Assembly: GCA_902572605.1 (NCBI GenBank)
Contig: CACGGD010000001.1
Location: forward strand, 221,861 to 285,860
Direction of reading: 5' to 3'
Origin: an uncultured Pelagibacteraceae bacterium
GTDB lineage: Bacteria > Pseudomonadota > Alphaproteobacteria > Pelagibacterales > Pelagibacteraceae
DNA: 64,000 nt
Within the stretch, counting starts at the first letter, position 1; each line of letters opens with the position of its first letter. Both the position numbers and the translations under genes were made by a program. The notes beneath the pieces were generated by a model, which ran no database searches, was not told the origin of the DNA, and saw nothing but the letters and a program-made list of their open reading frames with translations. Shown here in pieces: positions 1 through 8,890 of this stretch.

Positions 1-124
1 CAAGATCAAAAACAGTAAGAGGTTGAGAACGTAAAGTTTTCTCAATTAAGTTTACATCTGCCTTAACAGTTGTAAATGTTATAGTTAATAAAACCAGAAT
101 TATATAATTTGTTATTCTAGTCAT
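1..124 (-). CDS. partial CDS (3' part off the left edge), secreted protein with N-terminal signal peptide (MTRITNYIILVLLTITFTTVKADVNLIEKTLRSQPLTVFDL...)
   Basis: Manual translation of the minus strand from ATG at 122-124; hydrophobic signal-like N-terminus; open to the window edge. Confidence 0.5.
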   Translation of the reverse strand, partial: MTRITNYIILVLLTITFTTVKADVNLIEKTLRSQPLTVFDL

Positions 125-187
125 ACTAGAATTTTACCTATTTTGCTGTCTATCTCAAGACAAAATATAATTAAACTTTAATATTTG

Positions 188-1387
188 CTAAAATTTAGAA
201 AAATGAACCTTTATTTCGGTGCCACTTTGAGCCTCACTTTTTATTTCTAACTCACCTCTATGCTGATTAACAATGTGCTTCACGATCGCCATTCCAAGTC
301 CAGTACCACCAACTTTTTTACTTTTAGCTGCATCAACTCTAAAAAATCTTTCTGTAATTCTCGGAAGTTGCTCAGTTGGAATCCCAATACCGTTATCTTT
401 AATGGACACGGTGTAAGAGTCTCCTATTACTTTTCCGTTACCTTGCCCACAATTAACCTCAATCTTTTTATTTTTTTCTGAATATTTTATACTGTTGTCA
501 ATAATATTTGAAAAAACTTCAATTAATTTTTCATAATCGCCTTTAATAAAGAAATCATTTTTTATATTATTTTTAAATTCAAACAATTTTAAATTTTTTT
601 GATGTATATCCTCAACGTTACTTAAAACTTCTTTTAAGTTTACTTTATCTTGAGGTTGTATATGTTCTTCTAATTCAATTTTACTCAATGAAAGTAAATC
701 TTTAATTAAGCTTTCCATCCTATCAGCTTGCTCAAGCATTATCGGTATGAATTTTTTTTGTGCTTCTAAATCATCTTTCGCATGTCCGCTTATAGTTTCT
801 AAAAATCCTTTAATAGAAACAAGAGGCGTTTTAAGTTCATGGCTGACATTGGCTACAAAATCAGATTTGAACCTTTGCGCTTTTATAATATCAGTTAAAT
901 CTTTTAGAAATAAAATAACTGAATCAGGATCATCGACATATGAGGTCGGTCCAGAAAATAGATGAACTTTAAAGAACTGAAATGAGGGAGAGGATAATTC
1001 TAAATCCATAGTAATTGTCTCTTTTTTTAAAAGCACTAAATCAATATTTTGGAGTAAATCAGGAACTCTCAATAAAGTAGCTACGTGCTTATTTAAATTA
1101 TTTTCTCCAAATTTTTTTTTGGCGCTATTATTAAAAAATTTGATATTTTTAAATTTATCTACAATTAAAATTAAATCATCGATTTGATTTATAATCTTTA
1201 CCTGCTCATTAGATTCTTCAATATTTTCATTGGTAATATCTTGAACTTCTTGATTTAAATTTTCAGATTGTTTTTGATCTCTAATTTCGCTTCTGGCATC
1301 AAATCCGGCCTTGATGAATTTCGCAGAAACTAGAATAACAACAATTGCAATAATTACTGCCAAAGATAAAAATAATAATGTCATCAT
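188..1387 (-). CDS. phoR: PhoR-like sensor histidine kinase
   Basis: N-terminal TM segment, PAS-like region, H-box 'FVANVSHELKTPLVSIKGFLET', N/G boxes 'NIIDNSIKYS', 'DNGIGI', 'GGTGLGMAIVKHIV'. Confidence 0.85.
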   Translation of the reverse strand: MMTLLFLSLAVIIAIVVILVSAKFIKAGFDARSEIRDQKQSENLNQEVQDITNENIEESNEQVKIINQIDDLILIVDKFKNIKFFNNSAKKKFGENNLNKHVATLLRVPDLLQNIDLVLLKKETITMDLELSSPSFQFFKVHLFSGPTSYVDDPDSVILFLKDLTDIIKAQRFKSDFVANVSHELKTPLVSIKGFLETISGHAKDDLEAQKKFIPIMLEQADRMESLIKDLLSLSKIELEEHIQPQDKVNLKEVLSNVEDIHQKNLKLFEFKNNIKNDFFIKGDYEKLIEVFSNIIDNSIKYSEKNKKIEVNCGQGNGKVIGDSYTVSIKDNGIGIPTEQLPRITERFFRVDAAKSKKVGGTGLGMAIVKHIVNQHRGELEIKSEAQSGTEIKVHFSKF

Positions 1388-1475
1388 AATTTAAGTTTTT
1401 CTAAAGTATTTATAAGAATTGCTCCATATAAATATGAATTATAACTTAAACTTTGAATTATGCAAAATATAGGGG

Positions 1476-2507
1476 TTAATTAGGTGCGGTGTTAGCTAAA
1501 AATATTTTAGCGCAGTTCTCCCAGGTATATTTTTTAGCTATTTCTTTACAGTCGTCTCTATTTAATTTTAAAGCTTCTAGCGCGGCTACTTTTAAATCTT
1601 TGTTTAAAACACCACCATTTGTTCCCTCTAAAATATCTTTTGGACCTGTAACTGGATAGGCTGCAACAGGTGTTCCGCATTGTAAACCTTCAATAATAAC
1701 TATGCCAAAAGTGTCTGTTAAGCTCGGCATTACAAAAACATCTGCTGATGCAAAGTAAGATGCTAACTCACCATTTGTTTTCTCACCTTTAAAAATAACA
1801 TTAGGAAATTCTTGTTTTAATTCATTTAAATCTGGCCCCTTTCCTACTACAATTTTAGTACCTTCTAGATCAAGTTTAAGAAAAGCTCTAATATTTTTCT
1901 CAATAGAAACTCTACCTACATATAACCAAATAGGTCTTTTATATTGTAAATTGAGACGCTTCGGGTTTTTAAATGCCCCATGATTAGCTCCTCTTGTCCA
2001 AACAGCTAGTTTTTCTGGATCAAAACCAATTTTTTTTAAATCCTCTTTCATTGATTTTGTAGTTACTAACGTTTTGTGAGCGGCTGAATGAAAGTTTTTG
2101 AGAAATTTTTGAGGTATTTTAATAGGTATAAAAGGTGCGTAAAGCTTAATATATTTATCGAAAGACGTGTGGTAACTGGTTGTAAATTTTAAATTATTTT
2201 TTAAACAATATCTTCTTGCAAAGTATCCCAGCGTATCTTCTGTGGCTATATGGATAATTAATTTTTCTTTATTTTTTTTAGCAAATTCTAACTCTTTTTG
2301 AATCATTCTTCCAACTTTAGGCCATACATTTATAGCAATTTTAATATCATTATATTTGGGCAACGGAACAGTCAAAAAGTTTACCGGAGTTATAAAGCTA
2401 ACTGTATGCCCAAGTTTTTTTAATTCATCTTTTAATTGTTCAAGAGTCCTCACTACACCATTTATTACCTGTTCTTTGCAAGCTCCTGTGACTATTAATA
2501 TTCTCAT
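1476..2507 (-). CDS. agt: GT4-family glycosyltransferase, likely diacylglycerol glycosyltransferase (Agt-like)
   Basis: GT-B fold motifs 'YVGRVSIEKNIRAFL', 'VMPSLTDTFGIVIIEGLQCGTPVAAYPVTGP'; directly downstream of a PlcP-like gene. Confidence 0.75.
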   Translation of the reverse strand: MRILIVTGACKEQVINGVVRTLEQLKDELKKLGHTVSFITPVNFLTVPLPKYNDIKIAINVWPKVGRMIQKELEFAKKNKEKLIIHIATEDTLGYFARRYCLKNNLKFTTSYHTSFDKYIKLYAPFIPIKIPQKFLKNFHSAAHKTLVTTKSMKEDLKKIGFDPEKLAVWTRGANHGAFKNPKRLNLQYKRPIWLYVGRVSIEKNIRAFLKLDLEGTKIVVGKGPDLNELKQEFPNVIFKGEKTNGELASYFASADVFVMPSLTDTFGIVIIEGLQCGTPVAAYPVTGPKDILEGTNGGVLNKDLKVAALEALKLNRDDCKEIAKKYTWENCAKIFLANTAPN

Positions 2508-2510
2508 GGA

Positions 2511-3326
2511 TTATTTATTAACCACTTTTAAATATGGCTCGTAATCAACAACATCACCTCTGATTTTATCCCAGTCAATGACTTCCATACGACCATCAAA
2601 ATGTTCCACTAAGAAAGTCGCACCTTCAACCCAATCACCACAATTTAGATATCTCACGCCATCTAAAACTTGATCAGCAGAATGATGGATATGACCACAA
2701 ATTATTCCATCAGCGTTTTTTCTTTTGGCATAACTTGCTAAAGTTTTTTCATAATCACCTATATATTTCACTGCATTTTTTACTTTGTGTTTTAAATATT
2801 TTGCTAACGACCAATTACCTTTTTTGAATAATCTTCTAAAAAAATTGATAACAAGATTAAATTCAAGTAAAAAACTATAGGCTATAGCACCTACTTTTGA
2901 CAACCATGGAGCATATTTCATTACTCCATCCCAGGCGTCACCGTGAACAACGATATACTTTTTATTATCTGAAGTTACGTGTATAGCTCTATTTACAACT
3001 TCAATATCACCAAAATGTAATGGTAAAAATTTTCTAAAGACATCATCGTGATTTCCAACGATATATTTTACTTTTGTTCCATGTCTTGCTTTTCTTAATG
3101 TTTTTTGAATCACATCATTATGTTCTTGAGGCCAGTAAAATTTAGTTTTTAAAGCCCAGATATCAATAATATCTCCAACTAAATATAAATTCTCAGATCT
3201 AGAATGTTTGTAAAATTCTAAAAGTTTATTAGCAGAACTTTTTCTATGACCAAGATGAACATCACTAATAAAGATACTTTTAAAATTTAAAATTTTACCT
3301 TTAGATTTAGTTTGAATTTTTTCCAT
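2511..3326 (-). CDS. plcP: calcineurin-like metallophosphoesterase, PlcP-type phospholipase C / UDP-2,3-diacylglucosamine hydrolase family
   Basis: 'SDVHLGH', 'GDIIDIW', 'GNHDD', 'VHGDAWD', 'GHIHH' metal-binding motifs; ORF track begins at 3365 but internal ATG at 3326 is the more likely start. Confidence 0.75.
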   Translation of the reverse strand: MEKIQTKSKGKILNFKSIFISDVHLGHRKSSANKLLEFYKHSRSENLYLVGDIIDIWALKTKFYWPQEHNDVIQKTLRKARHGTKVKYIVGNHDDVFRKFLPLHFGDIEVVNRAIHVTSDNKKYIVVHGDAWDGVMKYAPWLSKVGAIAYSFLLEFNLVINFFRRLFKKGNWSLAKYLKHKVKNAVKYIGDYEKTLASYAKRKNADGIICGHIHHSADQVLDGVRYLNCGDWVEGATFLVEHFDGRMEVIDWDKIRGDVVDYEPYLKVVNK

Positions 3327-3390
3327 ATTTTTTATAAAACGAATCTCTAGTACAAGTAGAATCATAAATATGTTACAGATTTATTAAAAA

Positions 3391-4287
3391 ATGAGTAAAA
3401 AACTATATTTTGCAGTTATATTTAACGCCAATGCAGCAGGTGGTAGAAAACTTAAGTTAATTAATGAGGTCATTTATCTTCTAGAAAAAAATCACATTGT
3501 AGATCTTTTTAAAACTCAAAGTGAAGAACATGCGAGAAAAGTGTTTAAAGAATTATCTAATAAACAATTTGATCGGTTAGTAATTGCTGGCGGTGATGGA
3601 AGTGTTTGCTTCGGTATCAATGAAATGTTTAAAAGTGATAATTTAAAAGACAAATTAGTTGGATATATACCTGCAGGCACTGCAAATATTCTACAAATAG
3701 AAACTCAAATTAAGAAAAAGGCGGAGGAGATTTATAATGTCCTCGTATCAGATAATCATAAGAAAATTTCATTAGCAAAAATAAATGATAAGTATTTTTT
3801 CTTGATGGCCGGTATAGGTTTTGACTCTAAAATTGTTGAGTCCATAAATACTAATATTAAAAAGTATCTCGGAAAAGTAATTTTCGCTTTAAAAAGTTTT
3901 CAGCATTTTTTATTTTTAAAAAATAATAAAATGGAAGTAGAGGTAGATAATGAAAAAATTATGGCTGATTGGATTTTATGCACTAATTCAAAATACTATG
4001 CTGGACCCCATTCTATTACAAACGATACAAATATATTTGAAAACAAGATAGTGGCTTACATATTCAAGGACCTAACCAGAATAAAATTGCTTTATTATGT
4101 TTGGTTGATTTTAACTAAAGGTGACTTAACTCCTGCAAAAAGTGTCATCAAAAAAGAACTGGACAGATTAAAAGTAAATGGTGTTAACAATAAAGTTCTA
4201 TCTCAGGTTGATGGTGAAAATTGTGGGTACGTAAACAGTCTTGAAATCCAAAAAACAGACAGATTTATAAATTTATTAGTTCCGTAA
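3391..4287 (+). CDS. diacylglycerol/lipid kinase family protein (DAGK catalytic domain)
   Basis: 'FNANAAGG', 'GGDGSVCFGINEM', 'GYIPAGTANILQIE' DAGK motifs. Confidence 0.8.
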   Translation: MSKKLYFAVIFNANAAGGRKLKLINEVIYLLEKNHIVDLFKTQSEEHARKVFKELSNKQFDRLVIAGGDGSVCFGINEMFKSDNLKDKLVGYIPAGTANILQIETQIKKKAEEIYNVLVSDNHKKISLAKINDKYFFLMAGIGFDSKIVESINTNIKKYLGKVIFALKSFQHFLFLKNNKMEVEVDNEKIMADWILCTNSKYYAGPHSITNDTNIFENKIVAYIFKDLTRIKLLYYVWLILTKGDLTPAKSVIKKELDRLKVNGVNNKVLSQVDGENCGYVNSLEIQKTDRFINLLVP

Positions 4288-4390
4288 GATAATATAAATT
4301 TTTTTTCTACTTTAAGTTTAAAAGGTTTTTTAAATTTCATTTGAAAAATTTTTTTAATTATTTTAGAATTATTTTTTTTGGAGGAACATT

Positions 4391-4588
4391 ATGAAAAAAA
4401 AATTAAAAAAAAACGAAAAGAAGAAAAAAAAAATACAAAGATCCATCGATAAGCTTAAAAATAAGATAAGCACTAAACAAAAAAAACTATCAAAGATTGA
4501 TCTGAAGATAGCTAGTATCGAGAAAAAAATTGCTGAGAAAAGAGCTAGCAAAAATAAAGAACCTATCGCAGCATCTTTAAATAATTAG
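4391..4588 (+). CDS. small lysine-rich coiled-coil hypothetical protein (65 aa)
   Basis: ORF with good SD (ggaggaacattATG) and a terminator immediately downstream. Confidence 0.6.
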   Translation: MKKKLKKNEKKKKKIQRSIDKLKNKISTKQKKLSKIDLKIASIEKKIAEKRASKNKEPIAASLNN

Positions 4589-4607
4589 TTTATAAAGAAA
4601 TTAAATG

Positions 4608-4632
4608 CCCCTGATTTAAAAAAAATCAGGGG
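4608..4632. terminator. bidirectional rho-independent terminator between convergent genes
   Basis: CCCCTGATTT-N5-AAATCAGGGG perfect inverted repeat. Confidence 0.85.
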
Positions 4633-4633
4633 T

Positions 4634-4978
4634 TTATTTTAATTTACCAAAAAGGTTTAGAAGTATAACCCCTGAAACAATTAAAATTAAACCTAAAGTG
4701 CCGTAAATATTTGGTGATTGATTATATTTTAAAATCCCAAACAAAGTTACCGCTGTAATTGTAAGAGCTCCATAAGTTGCATAAGTAAAACCCACAGGAA
4801 TAACGCTCATAGCTTTTGAGAGACAGAATATACATACGGTCATATTGGCTATACAAAAGAGAGTTGGTCCAAGTTTAGTAAACCCTTCTGTAGTTTTTAA
4901 AAAACTGTTTGAAGTAATGCCAGTTATAGTTGCTAAAATTAAAAAAATATAACCTGATAATAAACTAATACTTTTCAT
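4634..4978 (-). CDS. SMR-family small multidrug/polyamine-type transporter (EmrE-like)
   Basis: 114 aa, four TM helices, SMR-like pattern. Confidence 0.75.
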   Translation of the reverse strand: MKSISLLSGYIFLILATITGITSNSFLKTTEGFTKLGPTLFCIANMTVCIFCLSKAMSVIPVGFTYATYGALTITAVTLFGILKYNQSPNIYGTLGLILIVSGVILLNLFGKLK

Positions 4979-5919
4979 TGTACTTTCGCAAACTGTCCGC
5001 CATCTCTATATCTCCACAACCATTTTTTCATAGCTTCCTCAACATCGGATGGCTTTACGTTAAGGTCTTCTAAAGTTAAATGATTATTTGAAACGATATT
5101 ATCTGCTTCAGATAATATTTTACATTGATCAATCGTTAACATTGGGGGAATGGGAAGCATGCTCATAAGTACGCTTTGAGTTTTAGCTAGTGGCATTGGC
5201 ATTTCTACTACAAATCTTTTTTTATTGAGAGTTCTCATAATTGATTTAACCATATCTCCAAAACTTATAACTTGTGGTCCCCCTATTTCATAAATTTTTC
5301 CATGATTGTCTTTAGCTTCAATTGCTTTAACGATTGTATCCGCTACATCTGAAACTAATATAGGTTGAAATTTATAATTCATCTTAACAACTGGTATTAT
5401 GGGTAGAATGCTTAATTTAGAAAACAAATTAGTAAAATTATCTTCTGTCCCACAAACAACGCTCGGTCTAATAATTACAGTATTTTTAAAATTTGTAAGC
5501 GCATTAACTTCTCCTTGAAATTTAGATCTTTGATATAAAGATTTTGAATTTTCACTCGCACCTATTGCGCTTACTTGAATGAATTTTTTAACATCTGATT
5601 GAGCGCATATTTTTGCAACTGCCTCAGGTATACCTGCATGAATATTCATAAATTTTTGTTTTCTAGTTTCATAAAGAATCCCGATTAAGTTAATGACAAC
5701 ATCAGAGTTTTTGATTGATTCTTTTAATTCATCAAAATTATTAGGATTCCAATTTATTAACTCTATAGAGCCTGGTGTGGCCTGAGTCTTCAAATATCCT
5801 TTTTGAAAAGCATTTCTAGTGGATATGATGCATCTATAGTTTTTCTTGGTCAAATTTCGAACAAGATATCTTCCTATAAAACCTCCACCACCTAAAATTG
5901 TGCAAATTTGATTTTTCAT
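4975..5919 (-). CDS. NAD(P)-dependent epimerase, complex I NDUFA9 (39 kDa)-like subunit family
   Basis: N-terminal 'ILGGGGFIGRYLVRNL' Rossmann motif; atypical SDR architecture. Confidence 0.8.
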   Translation of the reverse strand: MKNQICTILGGGGFIGRYLVRNLTKKNYRCIISTRNAFQKGYLKTQATPGSIELINWNPNNFDELKESIKNSDVVINLIGILYETRKQKFMNIHAGIPEAVAKICAQSDVKKFIQVSAIGASENSKSLYQRSKFQGEVNALTNFKNTVIIRPSVVCGTEDNFTNLFSKLSILPIIPVVKMNYKFQPILVSDVADTIVKAIEAKDNHGKIYEIGGPQVISFGDMVKSIMRTLNKKRFVVEMPMPLAKTQSVLMSMLPIPPMLTIDQCKILSEADNIVSNNHLTLEDLNVKPSDVEEAMKKWLWRYRDGGQFAKVQ

Positions 5920-5937
5920 GGTATTTAGAAACTATAT

Positions 5938-6561
5938 ATGAAAATAACTAAGATTAAAGAGGACATAACTTCAGAGATAGCTAATTCATTTAAAAATAGT
6001 ATTGCAATTGATACAGAGGCTACTGGCTTGCAAATCCCAGAGAGAGACAAGTTAAGTCTAATCCAAATTTGTGATGAAAAAGATAATGTTTACATCATCC
6101 AGCCAAATAAAAAAACTTACAAAGCTCCAAATTTAGTTTCAGTATTAGAAAATGATAAAATTCTTAAAATTGGTCATTTTTTAAGATTTGATAAGAGTGC
6201 GTTAGAATTTTTTTTAAAATGCAAAATGAAAAACATTTTTGATACAAAAATTGCATCAAAAATAGTGAGAACTTATACTGATGCACATGGTTTAAAAAAT
6301 CTAGTCCAAGAATTTTGCAATAAGAGTTTAGACAAACGTCAGGGTAGTAGTGATTGGAACAAAGATATTAATGATCTTTCTGATAAACAATTAGAGTATG
6401 CTGCTAATGACGTAATTTATTTACATAAAATTAAATCAGAATTAGAAAAAATGCTTGTTAGAGAAAATAGAATGGATTTATTTAAAAGTTGTTTAACTTT
6501 TTTAAACACAAGAGTTGAACTTGATCAAAATGGATTTAAATTTGATATTTTTGAACATTAA
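5938..6561 (+). CDS. rnd: ribonuclease D-like 3'-5' exonuclease
   Basis: DEDDy motifs 'AIDTEATGL', 'GHFLRFDKSAL', 'YAANDVIYL'. Confidence 0.85.
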   Translation: MKITKIKEDITSEIANSFKNSIAIDTEATGLQIPERDKLSLIQICDEKDNVYIIQPNKKTYKAPNLVSVLENDKILKIGHFLRFDKSALEFFLKCKMKNIFDTKIASKIVRTYTDAHGLKNLVQEFCNKSLDKRQGSSDWNKDINDLSDKQLEYAANDVIYLHKIKSELEKMLVRENRMDLFKSCLTFLNTRVELDQNGFKFDIFEH

Positions 6562-7541
6562 TGAATAAAAAAAATTATATAAATTTAGCTAAAAAGTCTG
6601 CTAATATTCAAATTAAAGAATTAAAAAAAATAAATAAAGTTTTTAATAATTCTTTTGTCAAAGCGGTCGACTCAATTTTAAATTGTAAGGGTAAAGTAGT
6701 TTTAGGTGGCATTGGTAAATCAGGATTAATTGCTAGAAAAATTTCGGCAACTTTTTCAAGCGTAGGAATTCCAAGTTTCTTTTGTGATCCGGCTCAAGCT
6801 TTACATGGAGACATGGGACAAATAGAAAAAAAAGATATTTTAATTATTTTTTCTTATTCTGGAAATACTTCGGAGCTAACAAACATACTTAAATATGCAA
6901 ATCGTTTTAGAATAAAAATTATAGGAGTGGCTTCAAAACCAGATAGCCTTCTTCTTAAAGCAAGCGATATAAAGATTGTTCTTCCAAAAGTAAAAGAGTC
7001 CGATGTTACAGGAATGGTGCCAACCTCAAGCACGTCAATTACCATGCTTCTTGGAGATTGCTTAGCTACAACTGTCATGCATAAAAGAAAATTTTCTAAA
7101 GAAAAATTTAAAGTTTTTCATCCAGGAGGAAATATTGGTAGTTCTTTACTTCTTGCAAAGGACATTATGATTACAGGAAAAAAAATGCCAGTTATAGATT
7201 TTAAAAAGAAATTAAGTGATGCTCTTAGAGTGATGACACAAAAAAAATTGGGTATTGTTGTCGTTTTACAAAATAAATCTATCGCTGGTTTATTTACTGA
7301 TGGAGACTTGAGAAGAGAAATGAAATATTTTTCTAAAAACACATTCTTAAAAGAGATAATGACAAAAAAACCAATTGTAATTAATGAAAATATGCCTGCC
7401 TCCAAAACATTAGCAATCATGAATGAGAAGATGATTACGTCTATACTTGTCGTTTCTGATAATGATTTTAAAAAAAAACATGGACTTAGATTAAGAGGAG
7501 TTATTGAAATACATTCGCTTTTAAAACACGGTCTTAAATGA
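6561..7541 (+). CDS. kdsD: arabinose-5-phosphate isomerase (KpsF/GutQ) with SIS and CBS domains
   Basis: SIS motif 'GGIGKSGLIARKISATFSS', 'HGDMGQIEKKDILIIFSYSGNT', CBS pair at C-terminus. Confidence 0.9.
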   Translation: MNKKNYINLAKKSANIQIKELKKINKVFNNSFVKAVDSILNCKGKVVLGGIGKSGLIARKISATFSSVGIPSFFCDPAQALHGDMGQIEKKDILIIFSYSGNTSELTNILKYANRFRIKIIGVASKPDSLLLKASDIKIVLPKVKESDVTGMVPTSSTSITMLLGDCLATTVMHKRKFSKEKFKVFHPGGNIGSSLLLAKDIMITGKKMPVIDFKKKLSDALRVMTQKKLGIVVVLQNKSIAGLFTDGDLRREMKYFSKNTFLKEIMTKKPIVINENMPASKTLAIMNEKMITSILVVSDNDFKKKHGLRLRGVIEIHSLLKHGLK

Positions 7542-8146
7542 TAGATAGAAAAAAAAAATTAAGAATTATTCAATTTTTTTTACTTATTTTTAGTCTAATA
7601 ATAATTTATTTAACTTATTACAATAAACAAATCAGTGATACAGATTTAGCTGAATCTAAAGCGATTGAAGAAAATTTAAAAGATGAAGATCAAGAAGAAG
7701 GAGATTTATTTTTTAATATTGAGTACACAGGCTTAGATCTTCGTGGAAATAGATATATTTTAAAATCTAAGAAAGCACGTTTAGATGAATTAAAACCGGA
7801 AATAGTCTATATGGACGAGGTTCATGCAATTTTTTATTTTAAAGACAATACAATATTATATATTTGGTCAGATAAGGGAATATATAATAATAAAAATTTA
7901 GATATGAAATTTTCTGATAATGTAAGAGCAGAGTACATGGAGAGCAAACTTTTTGCTGAGAAAGCTGACTATTCAAACTCAAAAAATTATCTAAGTATAT
8001 ATGAAAACGTCAGAATTGACGACATAAAGGGAAACTTGATTGCAGATAAATTATTATTTGATATAAAAAAACAAAATCTAGCTATTACATCTTTTAATGA
8101 TGGTAAAATAAATGCTAATATAAAATTAAATGAAAAAAGGTTTTAG
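7538..8146 (+). CDS. lptC: LPS export protein LptC
   Basis: N-terminal TM, beta-rich periplasmic domain with 'GLDLRGNRYILKSKKA'; position upstream of lptB. Confidence 0.75.
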   Translation: MIDRKKKLRIIQFFLLIFSLIIIYLTYYNKQISDTDLAESKAIEENLKDEDQEEGDLFFNIEYTGLDLRGNRYILKSKKARLDELKPEIVYMDEVHAIFYFKDNTILYIWSDKGIYNNKNLDMKFSDNVRAEYMESKLFAEKADYSNSKNYLSIYENVRIDDIKGNLIADKLLFDIKKQNLAITSFNDGKINANIKLNEKRF

Positions 8147-8882
8147 AATTTTAAAATTTAAAAAAGACAGACCTATCCTTGAGGTCAAAGAAATAAACAA
8201 ATCTTTTGATGGAAGGCCAATTTTAAAAAAGCTTTCACTAAAAGTTTTTCCAGGAGAGTGCGTTGGTGTCCTAGGTCCAAACGGTTGTGGAAAAACAACT
8301 TTGTTTCAAATGTGTATTGGTGAACAAAATCCTGAAGGAGGAAAAATATATCTAAACAATAAAGCTATAGATGAGATTCCTATGCATCTTAGATCAAAAA
8401 AAGGTTTGGGTTACCTTCCTCAACAAAGAAGCGTATTTAATATGAGCGTTTATGATAATATACTTGGGATCGCTCAAATAAATATAAAAGACTCTCAAAA
8501 CCAAAAAGAAATTACTGAAAAACTTCTCGACGAGTTCAACTTACAACACTTAAGATCATTAAATGCAAACGTATTATCGGGAGGAGAATTGAGACGCTTG
8601 ATGATGGCTCGTGTAATGATAAATAAACCAAAAATAGTTTTACTCGATGAACCCTTAGCAGCTTTAGATCCAATCGTAATTGAAGACATTCAAAAATATA
8701 TTTTAAAAATTCAATCTAGTGGTACGGCAATACTTGTAACAGATCACAACGTAAAAAACTTGTTTCAAATAACAGATCGTTCATACATCCTGGGCGAACA
8801 AACTGTTATAGCAGAAGGAACGTCGAGAGAACTGTTAAAATCTTCAAAGGCAATAGAGCATTATTTTGGATCACAATTTTAA
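8130..8882 (+). CDS. lptB: LPS export ABC transporter ATP-binding protein LptB
   Basis: Walker A 'GPNGCGKTT', 'LSGGELRRLMMARVM', Walker B 'IVLLDEPLAALDP'. Confidence 0.9.
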   Translation: MKKGFRILKFKKDRPILEVKEINKSFDGRPILKKLSLKVFPGECVGVLGPNGCGKTTLFQMCIGEQNPEGGKIYLNNKAIDEIPMHLRSKKGLGYLPQQRSVFNMSVYDNILGIAQINIKDSQNQKEITEKLLDEFNLQHLRSLNANVLSGGELRRLMMARVMINKPKIVLLDEPLAALDPIVIEDIQKYILKIQSSGTAILVTDHNVKNLFQITDRSYILGEQTVIAEGTSRELLKSSKAIEHYFGSQF

Positions 8883-8890
8883 TAAATTTA

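Noticed and set aside
4369-4551. 60-aa minus-strand ORF (Phe/Leu-rich)
   Set aside because: Antisense to the lysine-rich plus-strand ORF; low-complexity mirror of poly-A/Lys codons
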